Shown one piece after another: positions 15,296-23,017 of a DNA stretch of 64,000 nt. Position 1 is the stretch's first letter. Each line of letters starts with the position of its first letter. The stretch is taken from contig NZ_CP043959.1 of NCBI RefSeq assembly GCF_008632955.1, positions 558,001-622,000 on the forward strand. Reading direction: 5' to 3'. The translations under genes were made by a program, and so were the position numbers. The notes below the pieces were generated by a model that was given only the letters and a program-made list of their open reading frames with translations, did no database searches and was not told where the DNA came from. This DNA comes from Streptomyces tendae (GTDB lineage Bacteria; Actinomycetota; Actinomycetes; Streptomycetales; Streptomycetaceae).

Positions 15296-16608
15296 GTGAC
15301 GAGCCCGCTCTCCGGCCGGCCGGCGGGCGCGGTCCGGGTCTGGAACGGTGTCACGGGTCCCGGCTGTCGGTGGAGGACGGTGCGCTCGTCCTGCGCGCCC
15401 GCGGCCGTACCCGCCGGATCCCCGTCGGTGAGGGCGGTGTCGTCCGCGCGGTCTTCGTCGACGCGCCCGCCGGGGAGGCCGCACGGCAGGAGCCGGGCCG
15501 TCCGGGGGCCTGGGGCGAGGTGCGGTTGCTGGATGGGGAAGGGGCGCCGGTCGCCCGTACAGCGGTCGAGGAGTGGCTGCCGGAGGCGCCCGCGCTCCCG
15601 CCGGGCTCCGTGCAGGGGGAGCAGCTGCTGGAGCGGTCGGGCGTGGCCGGCCTGCTGAAGGCCGCGGGCGTGCCGCTGCACGTGGCGCGCGACCGGAACG
15701 GTGGCCGGAAGGCGGGGAGTTCGGGTGTCTCCCTCGGGCCCGGACCGGCCTTCCCGCTCTGGTACTGGTGCGTGCGTGCCGTCGCCGGGACGCTGTGGTT
15801 CTCCGCGTTCACCGTGGTCGTCTTCTCCGACACCGCGCCCGGATGGCTGGTGCTGCTGCTCGCCCTGACCGCCCTGTGCGGACCCGTGGCCCGGCTGGCG
15901 CTGCGCGGCTGGACGCGGCTGCGGGCGGGCCGCCGCCGGGTGACGGTCGTCGAGCGCGTCGTGCCCGGCCCGGCGCCGGGGGCCGGGGCCACGGTCCGGT
16001 TCCTGCGGGAGACCGAGCTGCGGGTGCAGGACCGCGACCTGGTGCTGCGCGACCTGGGGGGCCAGGAGTACTGGTTCGCCCGGTCCGGTCCGCACGCGGT
16101 GACCCGGCTGGTCCGGGTGACCGACGGGACCGGCCGTCCTGTGGGGGTGGAACTGCGGGGCCCCGGCGAACACGTGCGGGCGGTGCTTCCGTGGCACCTG
16201 TGGTTCGCCGGCGAGGACGGCGCCGACGGATGGTCGCGGCTGTGCCGTGGCACCGGGCTGACGGTGTCCGAGCGCCGGCTCAGCGGCAGGCGGACCTGGC
16301 CCAAGGGGCCCGTGCTGGGCACCGGCCTGCTGCCCAGGACCGGCGGGGAGGCCCGCCGGGCGGCCCGCTTCCCCGGTACGGCGGCGGGGGTGTCGTCCAC
16401 CGCCGTCATGGCCTTCGGCTCGGTCTTCTCCGTCGTCCAGGGCGTACGTGTCGCCGACACGGCGCCCGGAGCCGGGGCCGTGGCGGTGGCGGCCGGGGCG
16501 CTCGGTCTCGTCCTGCAGGCCGTGCCGTACGCCGTGCACGAACTGCGCGGCCGGCTGGTCCTCGACCGGCCGGCGGCGGAGCGTACACCTGAGGAGGCCC
16601 GACGATGA
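15292..16608 (+). CDS. Membrane protein of secretion cassette, 438 residues
   Basis: Starts ATG with a 4-bp overlap with the T7SS-signal gene and ends with a 4-bp overlap into the next. There are two pairs of membrane segments, about residues 158-180 with 184-204 and about 366-388 with 393-415. A soluble N-terminal domain (about 20-120) is rich in Arg and Gly, and a central domain (about 220-350) reads as repeated beta strands with conserved W residues. The C terminus is basic. No enzymatic motif is visible. It occupies the slot taken by a 126-residue membrane protein in the minus-strand cassette. A role as a membrane-anchored partner or immunity protein is possible; the function is unknown. 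Confidence 0.75.
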   Translation: MSDEPALRPAGGRGPGLERCHGSRLSVEDGALVLRARGRTRRIPVGEGGVVRAVFVDAPAGEAARQEPGRPGAWGEVRLLDGEGAPVARTAVEEWLPEAPALPPGSVQGEQLLERSGVAGLLKAAGVPLHVARDRNGGRKAGSSGVSLGPGPAFPLWYWCVRAVAGTLWFSAFTVVVFSDTAPGWLVLLLALTALCGPVARLALRGWTRLRAGRRRVTVVERVVPGPAPGAGATVRFLRETELRVQDRDLVLRDLGGQEYWFARSGPHAVTRLVRVTDGTGRPVGVELRGPGEHVRAVLPWHLWFAGEDGADGWSRLCRGTGLTVSERRLSGRRTWPKGPVLGTGLLPRTGGEARRAARFPGTAAGVSSTAVMAFGSVFSVVQGVRVADTAPGAGAVAVAAGALGLVLQAVPYAVHELRGRLVLDRPAAERTPEEARR

Positions 16609-17216
16609 CCGACCCCGAGAACACCGAACCGCCCTCCGACTACCAGCTGTTGCTGCCCGACGGGTGGTTCCGGATCCTGCTCGACCCCGAGCAGCGGGAC
16701 ACGTCGGTCGACGCGCTCGTGGAGCGCCGCTTCCGGGGCATCGACAACGCGCCGCACCTCAAGGAGGAGATGCGCGCGGACCTGCGCCGTCGCGCCGCCG
16801 AGGCCTACGAGGGCGGCGGCATCGAGCTGTACCTCAGCTTCCAGGAGGCGGGACCGCTGACCGTCCCGGCCTCGCTGCTGGTGAGCCTCGCCCCGCTGCG
16901 CGGCCCCGAGCCGCCGGCGCCGCAGGACCTGGCGCGCGCGTTCGCACGGGACAGTGGACCGGACGACGACGGCACGCAGGTGAGCGTCGAGGACCTGGCG
17001 GCGGGCACGGCCGTACGGGTCCGGTCCGCCACGCGGCCGACGGAGCGGGAGCGGCAGGACGGGCACCGCGCGTCCGTCTCGGTCGAGTACCACGTGCCGG
17101 TCCCCGGCACCGCCCAGTACCTGCTGCTCACCTTCTCGACGCCGCTGGAACCCGTGGCCGACGCCATGGCCGGCCTCTTCGACGCCATCGCCTCCTCGCT
17201 GACCTGGACGGAGTGA
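16605..17216 (+). CDS. Conserved hypothetical protein, paralogue of the gene at the left window edge
   Basis: A 203-residue soluble protein. YQLLLPDGWFRILLDP at about residues 12-27 is the conserved start shared with the fragment at 1-255. Charged helices follow, then GIELYLSFQEAGPLTVPASL and a C-terminal half that reads as a beta-rich fold ending LLLTFSTPLEPVADAMAGLF. No Cys is present. I recognise no catalytic motif. It is coupled to the membrane-protein gene by a 4-bp overlap and lies 8 bp upstream of the next gene. Because it accompanies both WXG-like cassettes, it is more likely a chaperone, adaptor or immunity-like partner than a metabolic enzyme; this is inference. Confidence 0.75.
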   Translation: MTDPENTEPPSDYQLLLPDGWFRILLDPEQRDTSVDALVERRFRGIDNAPHLKEEMRADLRRRAAEAYEGGGIELYLSFQEAGPLTVPASLLVSLAPLRGPEPPAPQDLARAFARDSGPDDDGTQVSVEDLAAGTAVRVRSATRPTERERQDGHRASVSVEYHVPVPGTAQYLLLTFSTPLEPVADAMAGLFDAIASSLTWTE

Positions 17217-17224
17217 TCCCGCCG

Positions 17225-17815
17225 ATGACCGACGACCTGTCGAAGCTGGGCCTGGAGTGCTCGGAGGACTGGGTGCCGTTCCCGGTGGCCGGCACGCTGG
17301 ACCTGTCCTACTGGGCCAAGTACCAGGCGAAGGAACTCGTCGAGCGCTACGCACGCGACGGCGAGAAGGGCAGCGCCCGGCTGCTGGCCCGCGACCTCGA
17401 ACGCGCGGCGGCCGACTGCCGCGGCCGGGAGCCGCTCGGCGCGTTCGGCTGGTACGTCAGCGGGCACCAGTCCGTGGCGGCGGTGCTCGAACTGGACGCG
17501 ATCCACCCCGACGCGACCTACCTCGAGGTGACACTCGACCTCCTCGCCGAGTCCATGTCGGCGACGGACTTCGGGCCGCCGGACGTCAGCCGGGTGCGGC
17601 TGCCGCTCGGGGACGCCGTACGGATCCGGCAGAACCTCGTCGAGGAGCGCAAGCGGCCGTTCGGGCCGCGGCCGGTCGTCCGCACGCTCTTCTACGGCGT
17701 GCGCCCGCCGACGACGGACGCGGCCGTCACGTTGATGGTGTCCTGGACCGAACCGGTCCTCGACGAACCGCTGGAGGGCATCGTGGACGGCATCGCGCGG
17801 ACCCTGACGCTGTGA
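17225..17815 (+). CDS. Hypothetical protein ending the secretion cassette
   Basis: A 196-residue soluble protein from the ATG at 17225, 8 bp after the previous stop. Its C-terminal part (RTLFYGVRPPTTDAAVTL, then WTEPVLDEPLEGIVDGIART) resembles in pattern the end of the 203-residue neighbour (a beta strand run, then a helix A-D-A-M-A-G-L-F), so the two may be distant relatives with a common fold. Two Cys (ECSED and ADCRG) occur near residues 12 and 66. No motif for activity is seen. It is the last gene of the plus-strand cassette; a gap of about 370 bp follows. Confidence 0.72.
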   Translation: MTDDLSKLGLECSEDWVPFPVAGTLDLSYWAKYQAKELVERYARDGEKGSARLLARDLERAAADCRGREPLGAFGWYVSGHQSVAAVLELDAIHPDATYLEVTLDLLAESMSATDFGPPDVSRVRLPLGDAVRIRQNLVEERKRPFGPRPVVRTLFYGVRPPTTDAAVTLMVSWTEPVLDEPLEGIVDGIARTLTL

Positions 17816-18184
17816 CGCGCGCCGACGTCGTGACGTTCTGACGCTCCGACCGAAGAAACCCGGGAATCGGCACAGGATTCACGGCTGCTTCTCGCGGCGG
17901 TCACGGGAACCGCTGAATTCCGGGGCCGTGACCGGTGCGTGGCCGATCACCGGGTGCCGGACGTGAAGAAGCCGCGCCTATTTCTCGCCGTTCCCGTCAC
18001 ACCTGTGACGTGTTCGGTGCTCCGGAGTGGTCCGCCGGACGAACGTCGCTGGTCGGGGAAATGCGCGCGTGCTTTGATCGGTGAGGCGATCGCGGTCCGC
18101 CGCCGCGGACCATTCCGCATTCCGTGACGGAAATTGGCGGACACCCAGCGACGCGACGTCCGACACGAAGGGAAACGCGCCCCC
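17816..18184. other. Control region upstream of the small double-glycine peptide gene
   Basis: About 370 bp with no gene. It holds a palindrome CGTCACA-CC-TGTGACG at 17995-18010 and a hairpin GGTCCGC-CGCC-GCGGACC at 18094-18111. The first looks like an operator. The second lies about 75 bp before the ATG and could fold in the transcript. A G-rich AAGGGAAA ribosome-binding site precedes 18185. Confidence 0.5.
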
Positions 18185-18418
18185 ATGAATCCTGCCCCCC
18201 GGGTGGACACCGCCGAACTCTCCGACGCCGACCTGGACCTCGTCTCCGGCGGCCAGGCGGGCGGCGGCGCCGGCCTCGGCCTCGGCGTCCACGCGGAGGC
18301 GGGCGCCCTCGGTGCCCACGTCGAGGCCGGGAACATAGGCCTCACCGCGGGTGTGGGCGTCTCGCTCTCCCCGCAGGGCGTCGCGGTGGACGCCCACCTG
18401 CACGCCACGCTGTACTGA
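18185..18418 (+). CDS. Small peptide with double-glycine leader, possible exported or RiPP-type precursor
   Basis: A 77-residue protein. The N-terminal half has TAELSDADLDLVSGG at residues 9-23, the acidic 'LSD-x-D-L-x-x-V-S-GG' form of double-glycine leaders that C39-type ABC peptidases cut after the second Gly. The predicted core (residues 24-77) is 54 residues rich in Gly, Ala, Val and His, with no Cys and few Ser/Thr. An H-A-E-A-G / H-V-E-A-G echo near 35-48 hints at internal duplication, and the peptide ends HATLY. No modifying enzyme or C39 transporter is within reach, so lanthionine-type modification is unlikely from this window alone. It lies between two secretion cassettes. A structural secreted peptide is the alternative. 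Confidence 0.6.
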   Translation: MNPAPRVDTAELSDADLDLVSGGQAGGGAGLGLGVHAEAGALGAHVEAGNIGLTAGVGVSLSPQGVAVDAHLHATLY

Positions 18419-18435
18419 GCCGGCGTCACGAGGCC

Positions 18436-18463
18436 GGGGCCGGGGAGTTCACTTCTCGGCCCC
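18436..18463. terminator. Bidirectional hairpin between convergent genes
   Basis: GGGGCCG at 18436-18442 and CGGCCCC at 18457-18463 form a GC-rich stem; flanking bases extend it. It lies 18 bp after the stop of the double-glycine peptide gene and overlaps the last codons of the minus-strand WXG-like gene, so it probably ends transcription from both sides. Confidence 0.55.
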
Positions 18464-18793
18464 GCCGCCTTTCCTGGGGCGCTTGTCCTCGACCTTCATC
18501 TTCTCGTTGACCTGCTTGGTGAGTTCGTCCTCGAGCTTCTTGAACTCGCGGACCACGGCGTCGGACATGCTCGCGAGCGCGTCGAGTTGCTGGGTGATGT
18601 CCTCACGGCCGTCCTCCCAGTTCGACTCGAAGTCGGAGAGCGCGTCGTTGACGCTGCCGTCGCCGATGTCGTCCTTGTACGAGTCGAAGAGTTTCTTGGT
18701 GTGGTTCATCCGCTTCTTCAGCGACCGCAACCGCCGCCCGTAATCCTCCAGATCGGACAACGGAAGCGCGAGATCGCTTTTGCCCTCACCCAT
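18449..18793 (-). CDS. WXG100-like helical protein, isolated copy
   Basis: About 114 residues from the ATG at 18793 behind GAGGGGGA; the frame is open 15 codons further but without a site. DALSDFESNWEDGR at about residues 50-63 is the shared motif of the three WXG100-like proteins here; the flanks are helical and Lys-rich, and the C terminus ends KRPRKGGGAEK. Unlike its paralogues it has no T7SS-signal gene downstream: the convergent peptide gene follows instead. The decayed end of a secreted-protein gene lies just upstream (18883), as the intact secreted gene precedes the WXG gene at 1985. It is therefore probably the survivor of an eroded cassette, though its own frame is intact. Confidence 0.75.
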   Translation of the reverse strand: MGEGKSDLALPLSDLEDYGRRLRSLKKRMNHTKKLFDSYKDDIGDGSVNDALSDFESNWEDGREDITQQLDALASMSDAVVREFKKLEDELTKQVNEKMKVEDKRPRKGGGAEK

Positions 18794-18882
18794 ACGGCAT
18801 CCCCCTCGGCAGTCCGGCCCCGACGGCCGGCTCGGCACTCCTCAGCAGGGTACGACCGGCACCGGCCGGGCCGCGGCTCCGT

Positions 18883-19063
18883 TCAGTGGTTGACGGACTG
18901 GATCTCCTGGACGGTCATGTCCTGCGTCGTGTCGAACGTGCCGTCGGGGAGGCAGCCGTCGGCGTCGATCCCGCGGTCGCCTAGGCGGGATACGTCTCCG
19001 CGTCCTTCGTACCCGCGTCCAGGGGCAGCGCGACGGGCCTGGCGGTGGTCGCCGTCCACAGGC
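18883..19063 (-). pseudogene. Remnant of a secreted-protein gene (3' end)
   Basis: Reading the minus strand, two blocks match the C-terminal part of the intact protein at 2350-3429. One reads ARPVALPLDAGTKDAETYPA, compared with ATPVSLTLDPGTDDAMTYPA. The other reads LPDGTFDTTQDMTVQEIQSV, compared with LPDGSFANGQAVTVQEIQSV, and ends NH-stop versus NR-stop. Between them the frame breaks with a stop (TAG at 18981-18983), and the intervening segment is deleted. No signal peptide or start is left upstream. It sits directly upstream of the WXG-like gene at 18449, as in the intact cassette. Confidence 0.8.
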
Positions 19064-19222
19064 CGGTGCCGGGGCCTCGGGCCCGTCCGGGACCTCGCCG
19101 GCGTCCCGCCGGAACAGGCCGGCCGGGCGGAGGCGGGCGGGACCCTTCGACTGCGGCCATTCGAGTCAATAAGATCCCCCTAGCCTCAAGGACCCTTCTC
19201 CCCACACCTCAGGACACCCGCC
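19064..19222. other. Short region upstream of the LysM/BTAD gene
   Basis: About 160 bp with no recognisable gene. It is Pro/Gly/Arg-codon-like GC-rich sequence to about 19155, then a less GC-rich stretch (TCAATAAGATCC) that may be part of the promoter for the plus-strand gene at 19223. Confidence 0.4.
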
Positions 19223-22198
19223 ATGCCGCGACGCCGCAGTGACAGCCCGTCGAGCTCGACGGCTCCGAGGAACAGGACGCCGCAGCCCGTGCGGGTGCGG
19301 CGGCGTTCGTTCGGGGACTTCGTCAAGGCGTTCCTCGCGTTCGTGGCGCTGCTCGTGCTGCTCGTCGGCGTGCCGCTCGCGCTGGCGATGACGGCGGGCT
19401 GGCCGTTCCCCGACACGTTCGAGCCGATGGAGTGGCTCAAGCAGGACATCTCCGTCTCGACCTTCCTCTCCATCCTGACGTTCATCGTCTGGCTCGCCTG
19501 GGCGCAGTTCACCGCGTGCGTGCTGGTGGAGATGAAGGCCGCGCTGTCCGGGGTCGGCGTGCCGGGGCGGGTGCCCGGCGCCGGGCCCAGCCAGCTGCTC
19601 GCCCGCCAGCTCGTCGCGGCCCTGCTGCTCGTCGGCGCGACCGCCGCCAGCTTCACCCCGTCGCTCGCCCAGCTCGGGCAGACCTTCGACGACAACCAGC
19701 GGCCCACGGTGGCCGCCGCCCAGCAGACGCCCGGCCTCTTCGCCCAGCAGCAGGAGCAGGCCGCCGGCACCGCCGCCGCGGTCGCCGAGCAGGCCTCGCA
19801 CACCGAGGCGGCCGGCGGCGCCGCCAGGCAGCAGAGCGACACGAAGTTCTACCGGATCCAGCCGCCCGAGGGCCGTCACCACGACTCGCTGTGGGAGATC
19901 GCCGAGCGGCACCTCGGCGACGGACGCCGCTACAAGGAGATCTTCGAACTCAACAAGGACCGCGTGCAGCCCGACGGTTCGCGGCTGAACGAGGCCAGTC
20001 TGATCCGCCCCGGCTGGATCATGGAGATGCCCGGCGACGCCCGCGGCGGCGACCTCGTCGAGATGCCGGACGACGCCCCCGAGGTGTCGCCCGAGGTGCG
20101 GCAGCAGATCAGCGACTACGCGAAGACCGGTGACGGCGCGGCCGGCGGCGGCGACCAGGCGCAGGGCGGCGGCGGCAGCGACAGCGGCAGCGGCGGCACC
20201 GCCCACGTGAACGTGCCCGAGCAGCGGCCCGCGCCCGCCGGCGAGACCGGTCACGCGGACCTGCGACGCCCCGCGCCGGAGCAGGTGGCCACGCCCGCCC
20301 GGGACTCCTCGTCGTTCGGGCTCCCCGAGGCGCTGCTCGCCGCCCCGCTGCTGGCCGCCGGCCTGCTCGGGGCGCTCGGGCACCGGCGCCGGCAGGCGCT
20401 GTGGCAGTCGGCGTTCGGCGGTATCGGCGGGCGGCGCGGCATGGAGCCGCCGACGCCCACCGGCGACGCCCTCGACGTCCAGGACGCGCTGCTCGTCGGC
20501 GCCGACCCCGAGGGCGTACGGCTGCTCGATCGGTCGCTGCGCGGGCTCGCCGCGTCGCTGGCTTCCGAGTCCCGCCCGCTGCCCACCGTCTACGCGGCCT
20601 GGCTCAGCAACGGCGACCTGCACCTCCAGCTCGCCCAGCCGTCCGGGAAGCCGCCGGCGCCCTGGCGGCTCGGGCAGGACCAGACGTTCTGGATGCTGGC
20701 CCGCGCCGACGCCGAGAGGTACGAGGACGTCGACACCGCCGCGCCGTACCCCGGCCTGGTCAGCCTGGGCACCATGGACGACTCCCGGCTGCTGCTCAAC
20801 CTGGAGTCGGTCCCCGGCATCGTGTCGCTGAGCGGCCGTGAGGAGGACCGCGCGGCGGTGTTCGCGTCCGTCGCCGCCGAGCTGGCGACCAACGGCTGGT
20901 CGGACCGGATGACCATCACGCTCGTCGGGTTCGGCGAGGACCTCACCGCCCTCGCGCCCAGCCGGCTGCGCCACCTCGACGGCATCGAGGCGCTGATCGA
21001 GACGATGGAGGCGGAGACCCGGCAGCGGCGCGGCGCGCTCGGCGCGGCCGGGCACGACTCCGTGCTCACCGGCCGCACCGGCCCGGCGCAGCACACCCGT
21101 TGGGCCCCGCACCTGGTGCTGCTCGCCGCCGAGCCGTCCCCCGACGACGCCATGACGCTCGCCGAACTCGCCGCGGACGCCGGCCGCCTCGGCATCGGCT
21201 ACCTCGTCGGCACCGGCAGCGGCGATCTGCCGGGCGCCGCCTGGGAGATGGAGATCACCGGCGCGGGCAAGCTGCTCGCCCCGCTGCTCGGTCTGGAACT
21301 CGACGCGCAGCTCCTGCCGGCCGCTCAACAGCGCGCGGTCGTCGAGCTGTTCACCGAGTCCGACCCGGATCGCAGCCCCGACGGGCCCGGCACCACGCCG
21401 CCGTTCCTCGTCGACATCAGCGAGCAGGGCCGGCCCGCCGTGTACGCGCGCCTGGTCGGGTCGTACGAGATCATCGGTCTGGAGACGCCCGACGGCGAGC
21501 GCAGCGCGCTGCTCCACGAGGCGCTGGCGCTGCTGCTCCTGCACCGCGAGGGCGTGCACCCGCGGGTGCTGTCCTCCGCGCTGTGGCCGCGCGGCGTCAC
21601 CGACGACGTGCGCGAGGCGCTGATCGGCCGGCTGCGGGACTGGCTCGGCACCGACCCCGACGGCAGCCCGCGGCTGCGTACCGACGGCACCGGCCGGCTC
21701 ACCCTCGCCAAGTCCGTCGTCTCCGACCTGGACGTGCTGCGCTCGCTGTACCACGAGGCGACGCAGGGCAAGGGGGTGGACAGCCGGGCGGTGCGCGGGC
21801 GGCTGCTCACCGACGCGCTGGTGCTGGTGCGCGGCCCGCTGCTGGCCGACCGGCCCGAGGGCCGTTACCGCTGGCTCACCCACGAGATCGTCGACGCGCA
21901 GCTGCCGCTGCTCGTCGCGGACACCGGTCTGGCGCTCGCCGGGTTCCACATGGAGAAGAACCGCGCGGAGAAGGCCATCGAGGCGCTGAACGCCGCGCTG
22001 CGCACCGCCCCGGCCGACGAGCGGCTGTGGAACGAGCTGCTGCGCGCCACCCACGCCCTCGACGACCCGGCGCGGCTCACCGCCCTGGCGTCCGACCTGG
22101 TCGCCCGCGGCGGTGCCCGCGGGCTGCCGCCGCGCACCGAGGCGCTGCTGGACGAACTGCTGCCGGCGTGGCGCGACGCCGTCGCGGCGGCGGGCTGA
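19223..22198 (+). CDS. Membrane protein with LysM and BTAD-type domains
   Basis: A 991-residue protein. Three N-terminal membrane segments (about 36-58, 75-97, 126-147) and a fourth at about 367-388 are visible. A LysM domain lies at about 208-265 (DSLWEIAERHLGDGRRYKEI and PGWIMEMP) and should face the wall. A large cytoplasmic region follows, including RALLHEALALLLLHREGVHP and a winged-helix-like stretch (about 765-830), and ends in a BTAD-like alpha-helical domain (about 840-985) with FHMEKNRAEKAIEALNAALR and TAPADERLWNELL. LysM plus BTAD proteins of this kind usually sit beside Tad loci in Streptomyces and may sense the wall. Direct DNA binding is not certain. Confidence 0.8.
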   Translation: MPRRRSDSPSSSTAPRNRTPQPVRVRRRSFGDFVKAFLAFVALLVLLVGVPLALAMTAGWPFPDTFEPMEWLKQDISVSTFLSILTFIVWLAWAQFTACVLVEMKAALSGVGVPGRVPGAGPSQLLARQLVAALLLVGATAASFTPSLAQLGQTFDDNQRPTVAAAQQTPGLFAQQQEQAAGTAAAVAEQASHTEAAGGAARQQSDTKFYRIQPPEGRHHDSLWEIAERHLGDGRRYKEIFELNKDRVQPDGSRLNEASLIRPGWIMEMPGDARGGDLVEMPDDAPEVSPEVRQQISDYAKTGDGAAGGGDQAQGGGGSDSGSGGTAHVNVPEQRPAPAGETGHADLRRPAPEQVATPARDSSSFGLPEALLAAPLLAAGLLGALGHRRRQALWQSAFGGIGGRRGMEPPTPTGDALDVQDALLVGADPEGVRLLDRSLRGLAASLASESRPLPTVYAAWLSNGDLHLQLAQPSGKPPAPWRLGQDQTFWMLARADAERYEDVDTAAPYPGLVSLGTMDDSRLLLNLESVPGIVSLSGREEDRAAVFASVAAELATNGWSDRMTITLVGFGEDLTALAPSRLRHLDGIEALIETMEAETRQRRGALGAAGHDSVLTGRTGPAQHTRWAPHLVLLAAEPSPDDAMTLAELAADAGRLGIGYLVGTGSGDLPGAAWEMEITGAGKLLAPLLGLELDAQLLPAAQQRAVVELFTESDPDRSPDGPGTTPPFLVDISEQGRPAVYARLVGSYEIIGLETPDGERSALLHEALALLLLHREGVHPRVLSSALWPRGVTDDVREALIGRLRDWLGTDPDGSPRLRTDGTGRLTLAKSVVSDLDVLRSLYHEATQGKGVDSRAVRGRLLTDALVLVRGPLLADRPEGRYRWLTHEIVDAQLPLLVADTGLALAGFHMEKNRAEKAIEALNAALRTAPADERLWNELLRATHALDDPARLTALASDLVARGGARGLPPRTEALLDELLPAWRDAVAAAG

Positions 22199-22211
22199 GC
22201 GGCCGGACGGG

Positions 22212-22949
22212 ATGACCGACGGCCCGGAGGTCGCGCTGATCGCCGTCGCCGCCCTGTGGGGCGCGGCGGCCGGCGCGGTGCTGCCCCGCGCCGCCCACCG
22301 GTTCGCCGTTCCGTCCGGGGAGGAGTGGCGCACGGCGTGCCCGCACGGGCACCCGCTCGCCGGCTGGCTCGGACCGGCCCGCTGCCGGGACTGCGGGGGG
22401 ACGCCGTACGGCAAGGGCGCCGCCGTCCCCGTGACGGTCACCGTGCTGGTCTGCGCCGCCCTCGCGGCGGCCACCGGGACCCGTCCCGAGCTGGCGGTGT
22501 GGCTGCTGCTGGCACCCGCCGGCGTGCTGCTCGCGACCGTGGACTTCCGGGTGCAGCGGCTGCCCGACCCGCTCACCCTGCCGTTCGCGGCCGCCGCCCT
22601 GGTGCTGCTGGGCCTGACCGCACTGGTCCCCGAACACGCCGGGGAGTGGACGGACGCCCTGCTGGGCGCGCTCGCGCTCGGCGCCGGCTACTTCGTGCTG
22701 TTCCTGGTCAACCCGGCCGGGATGGGCTTCGGCGACGTGAAGCTGGCGCTCGGCGCGGGCGCGGTCCTCGGCTGGTACGGCTGGCCGACCGTGCTGCTCG
22801 GCACACTCGCCGGATTCCTGTGCGGGGCGCTGTACGGCGGGGCTCTCGTGGTCGCCCGGAAGGCGGGGCGCAGGACGTCCATCCCGTTCGGCCCGTTCCT
22901 GATCGGCGGGGCCTTCGCGGGGCTGCTGATGGGCGCGTACGCGGCCTGA
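22212..22949 (+). CDS. Prepilin peptidase, A24 family
   Basis: A 245-residue polytopic membrane protein from the ATG at 22212. The two catalytic aspartates are visible: VDFRVQRLPDPLTLP (first Asp, near residue 110) and the diagnostic GFGDVKLALG (near 172-181). It keeps a short N-terminal methylase-like portion with CPHGHP and CRDCGG, two Cys-x-x-C-like clusters seen in some A24 enzymes that bind zinc. About seven membrane segments are predicted. It should cleave the leaders of the Flp pilin and the TadE/F/G-like proteins encoded at 11756-13420. It lies 13 bp after the LysM/BTAD gene, probably in the same transcript. Confidence 0.9.
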   Translation: MTDGPEVALIAVAALWGAAAGAVLPRAAHRFAVPSGEEWRTACPHGHPLAGWLGPARCRDCGGTPYGKGAAVPVTVTVLVCAALAAATGTRPELAVWLLLAPAGVLLATVDFRVQRLPDPLTLPFAAAALVLLGLTALVPEHAGEWTDALLGALALGAGYFVLFLVNPAGMGFGDVKLALGAGAVLGWYGWPTVLLGTLAGFLCGALYGGALVVARKAGRRTSIPFGPFLIGGAFAGLLMGAYAA

Positions 22950-23017
22950 CGTCAACGGGCGCAACCGGCTGACGTACGCTGATTCCGTCCGTCCACACCC
23001 CTGCGAAAGGGACACCG

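Noticed and set aside
15351..17354. Long minus-strand frame opposite the second secretion cassette
   Set aside because: Arg/Pro/Ser-rich shadow typical of GC-rich DNA; no start site or domain.
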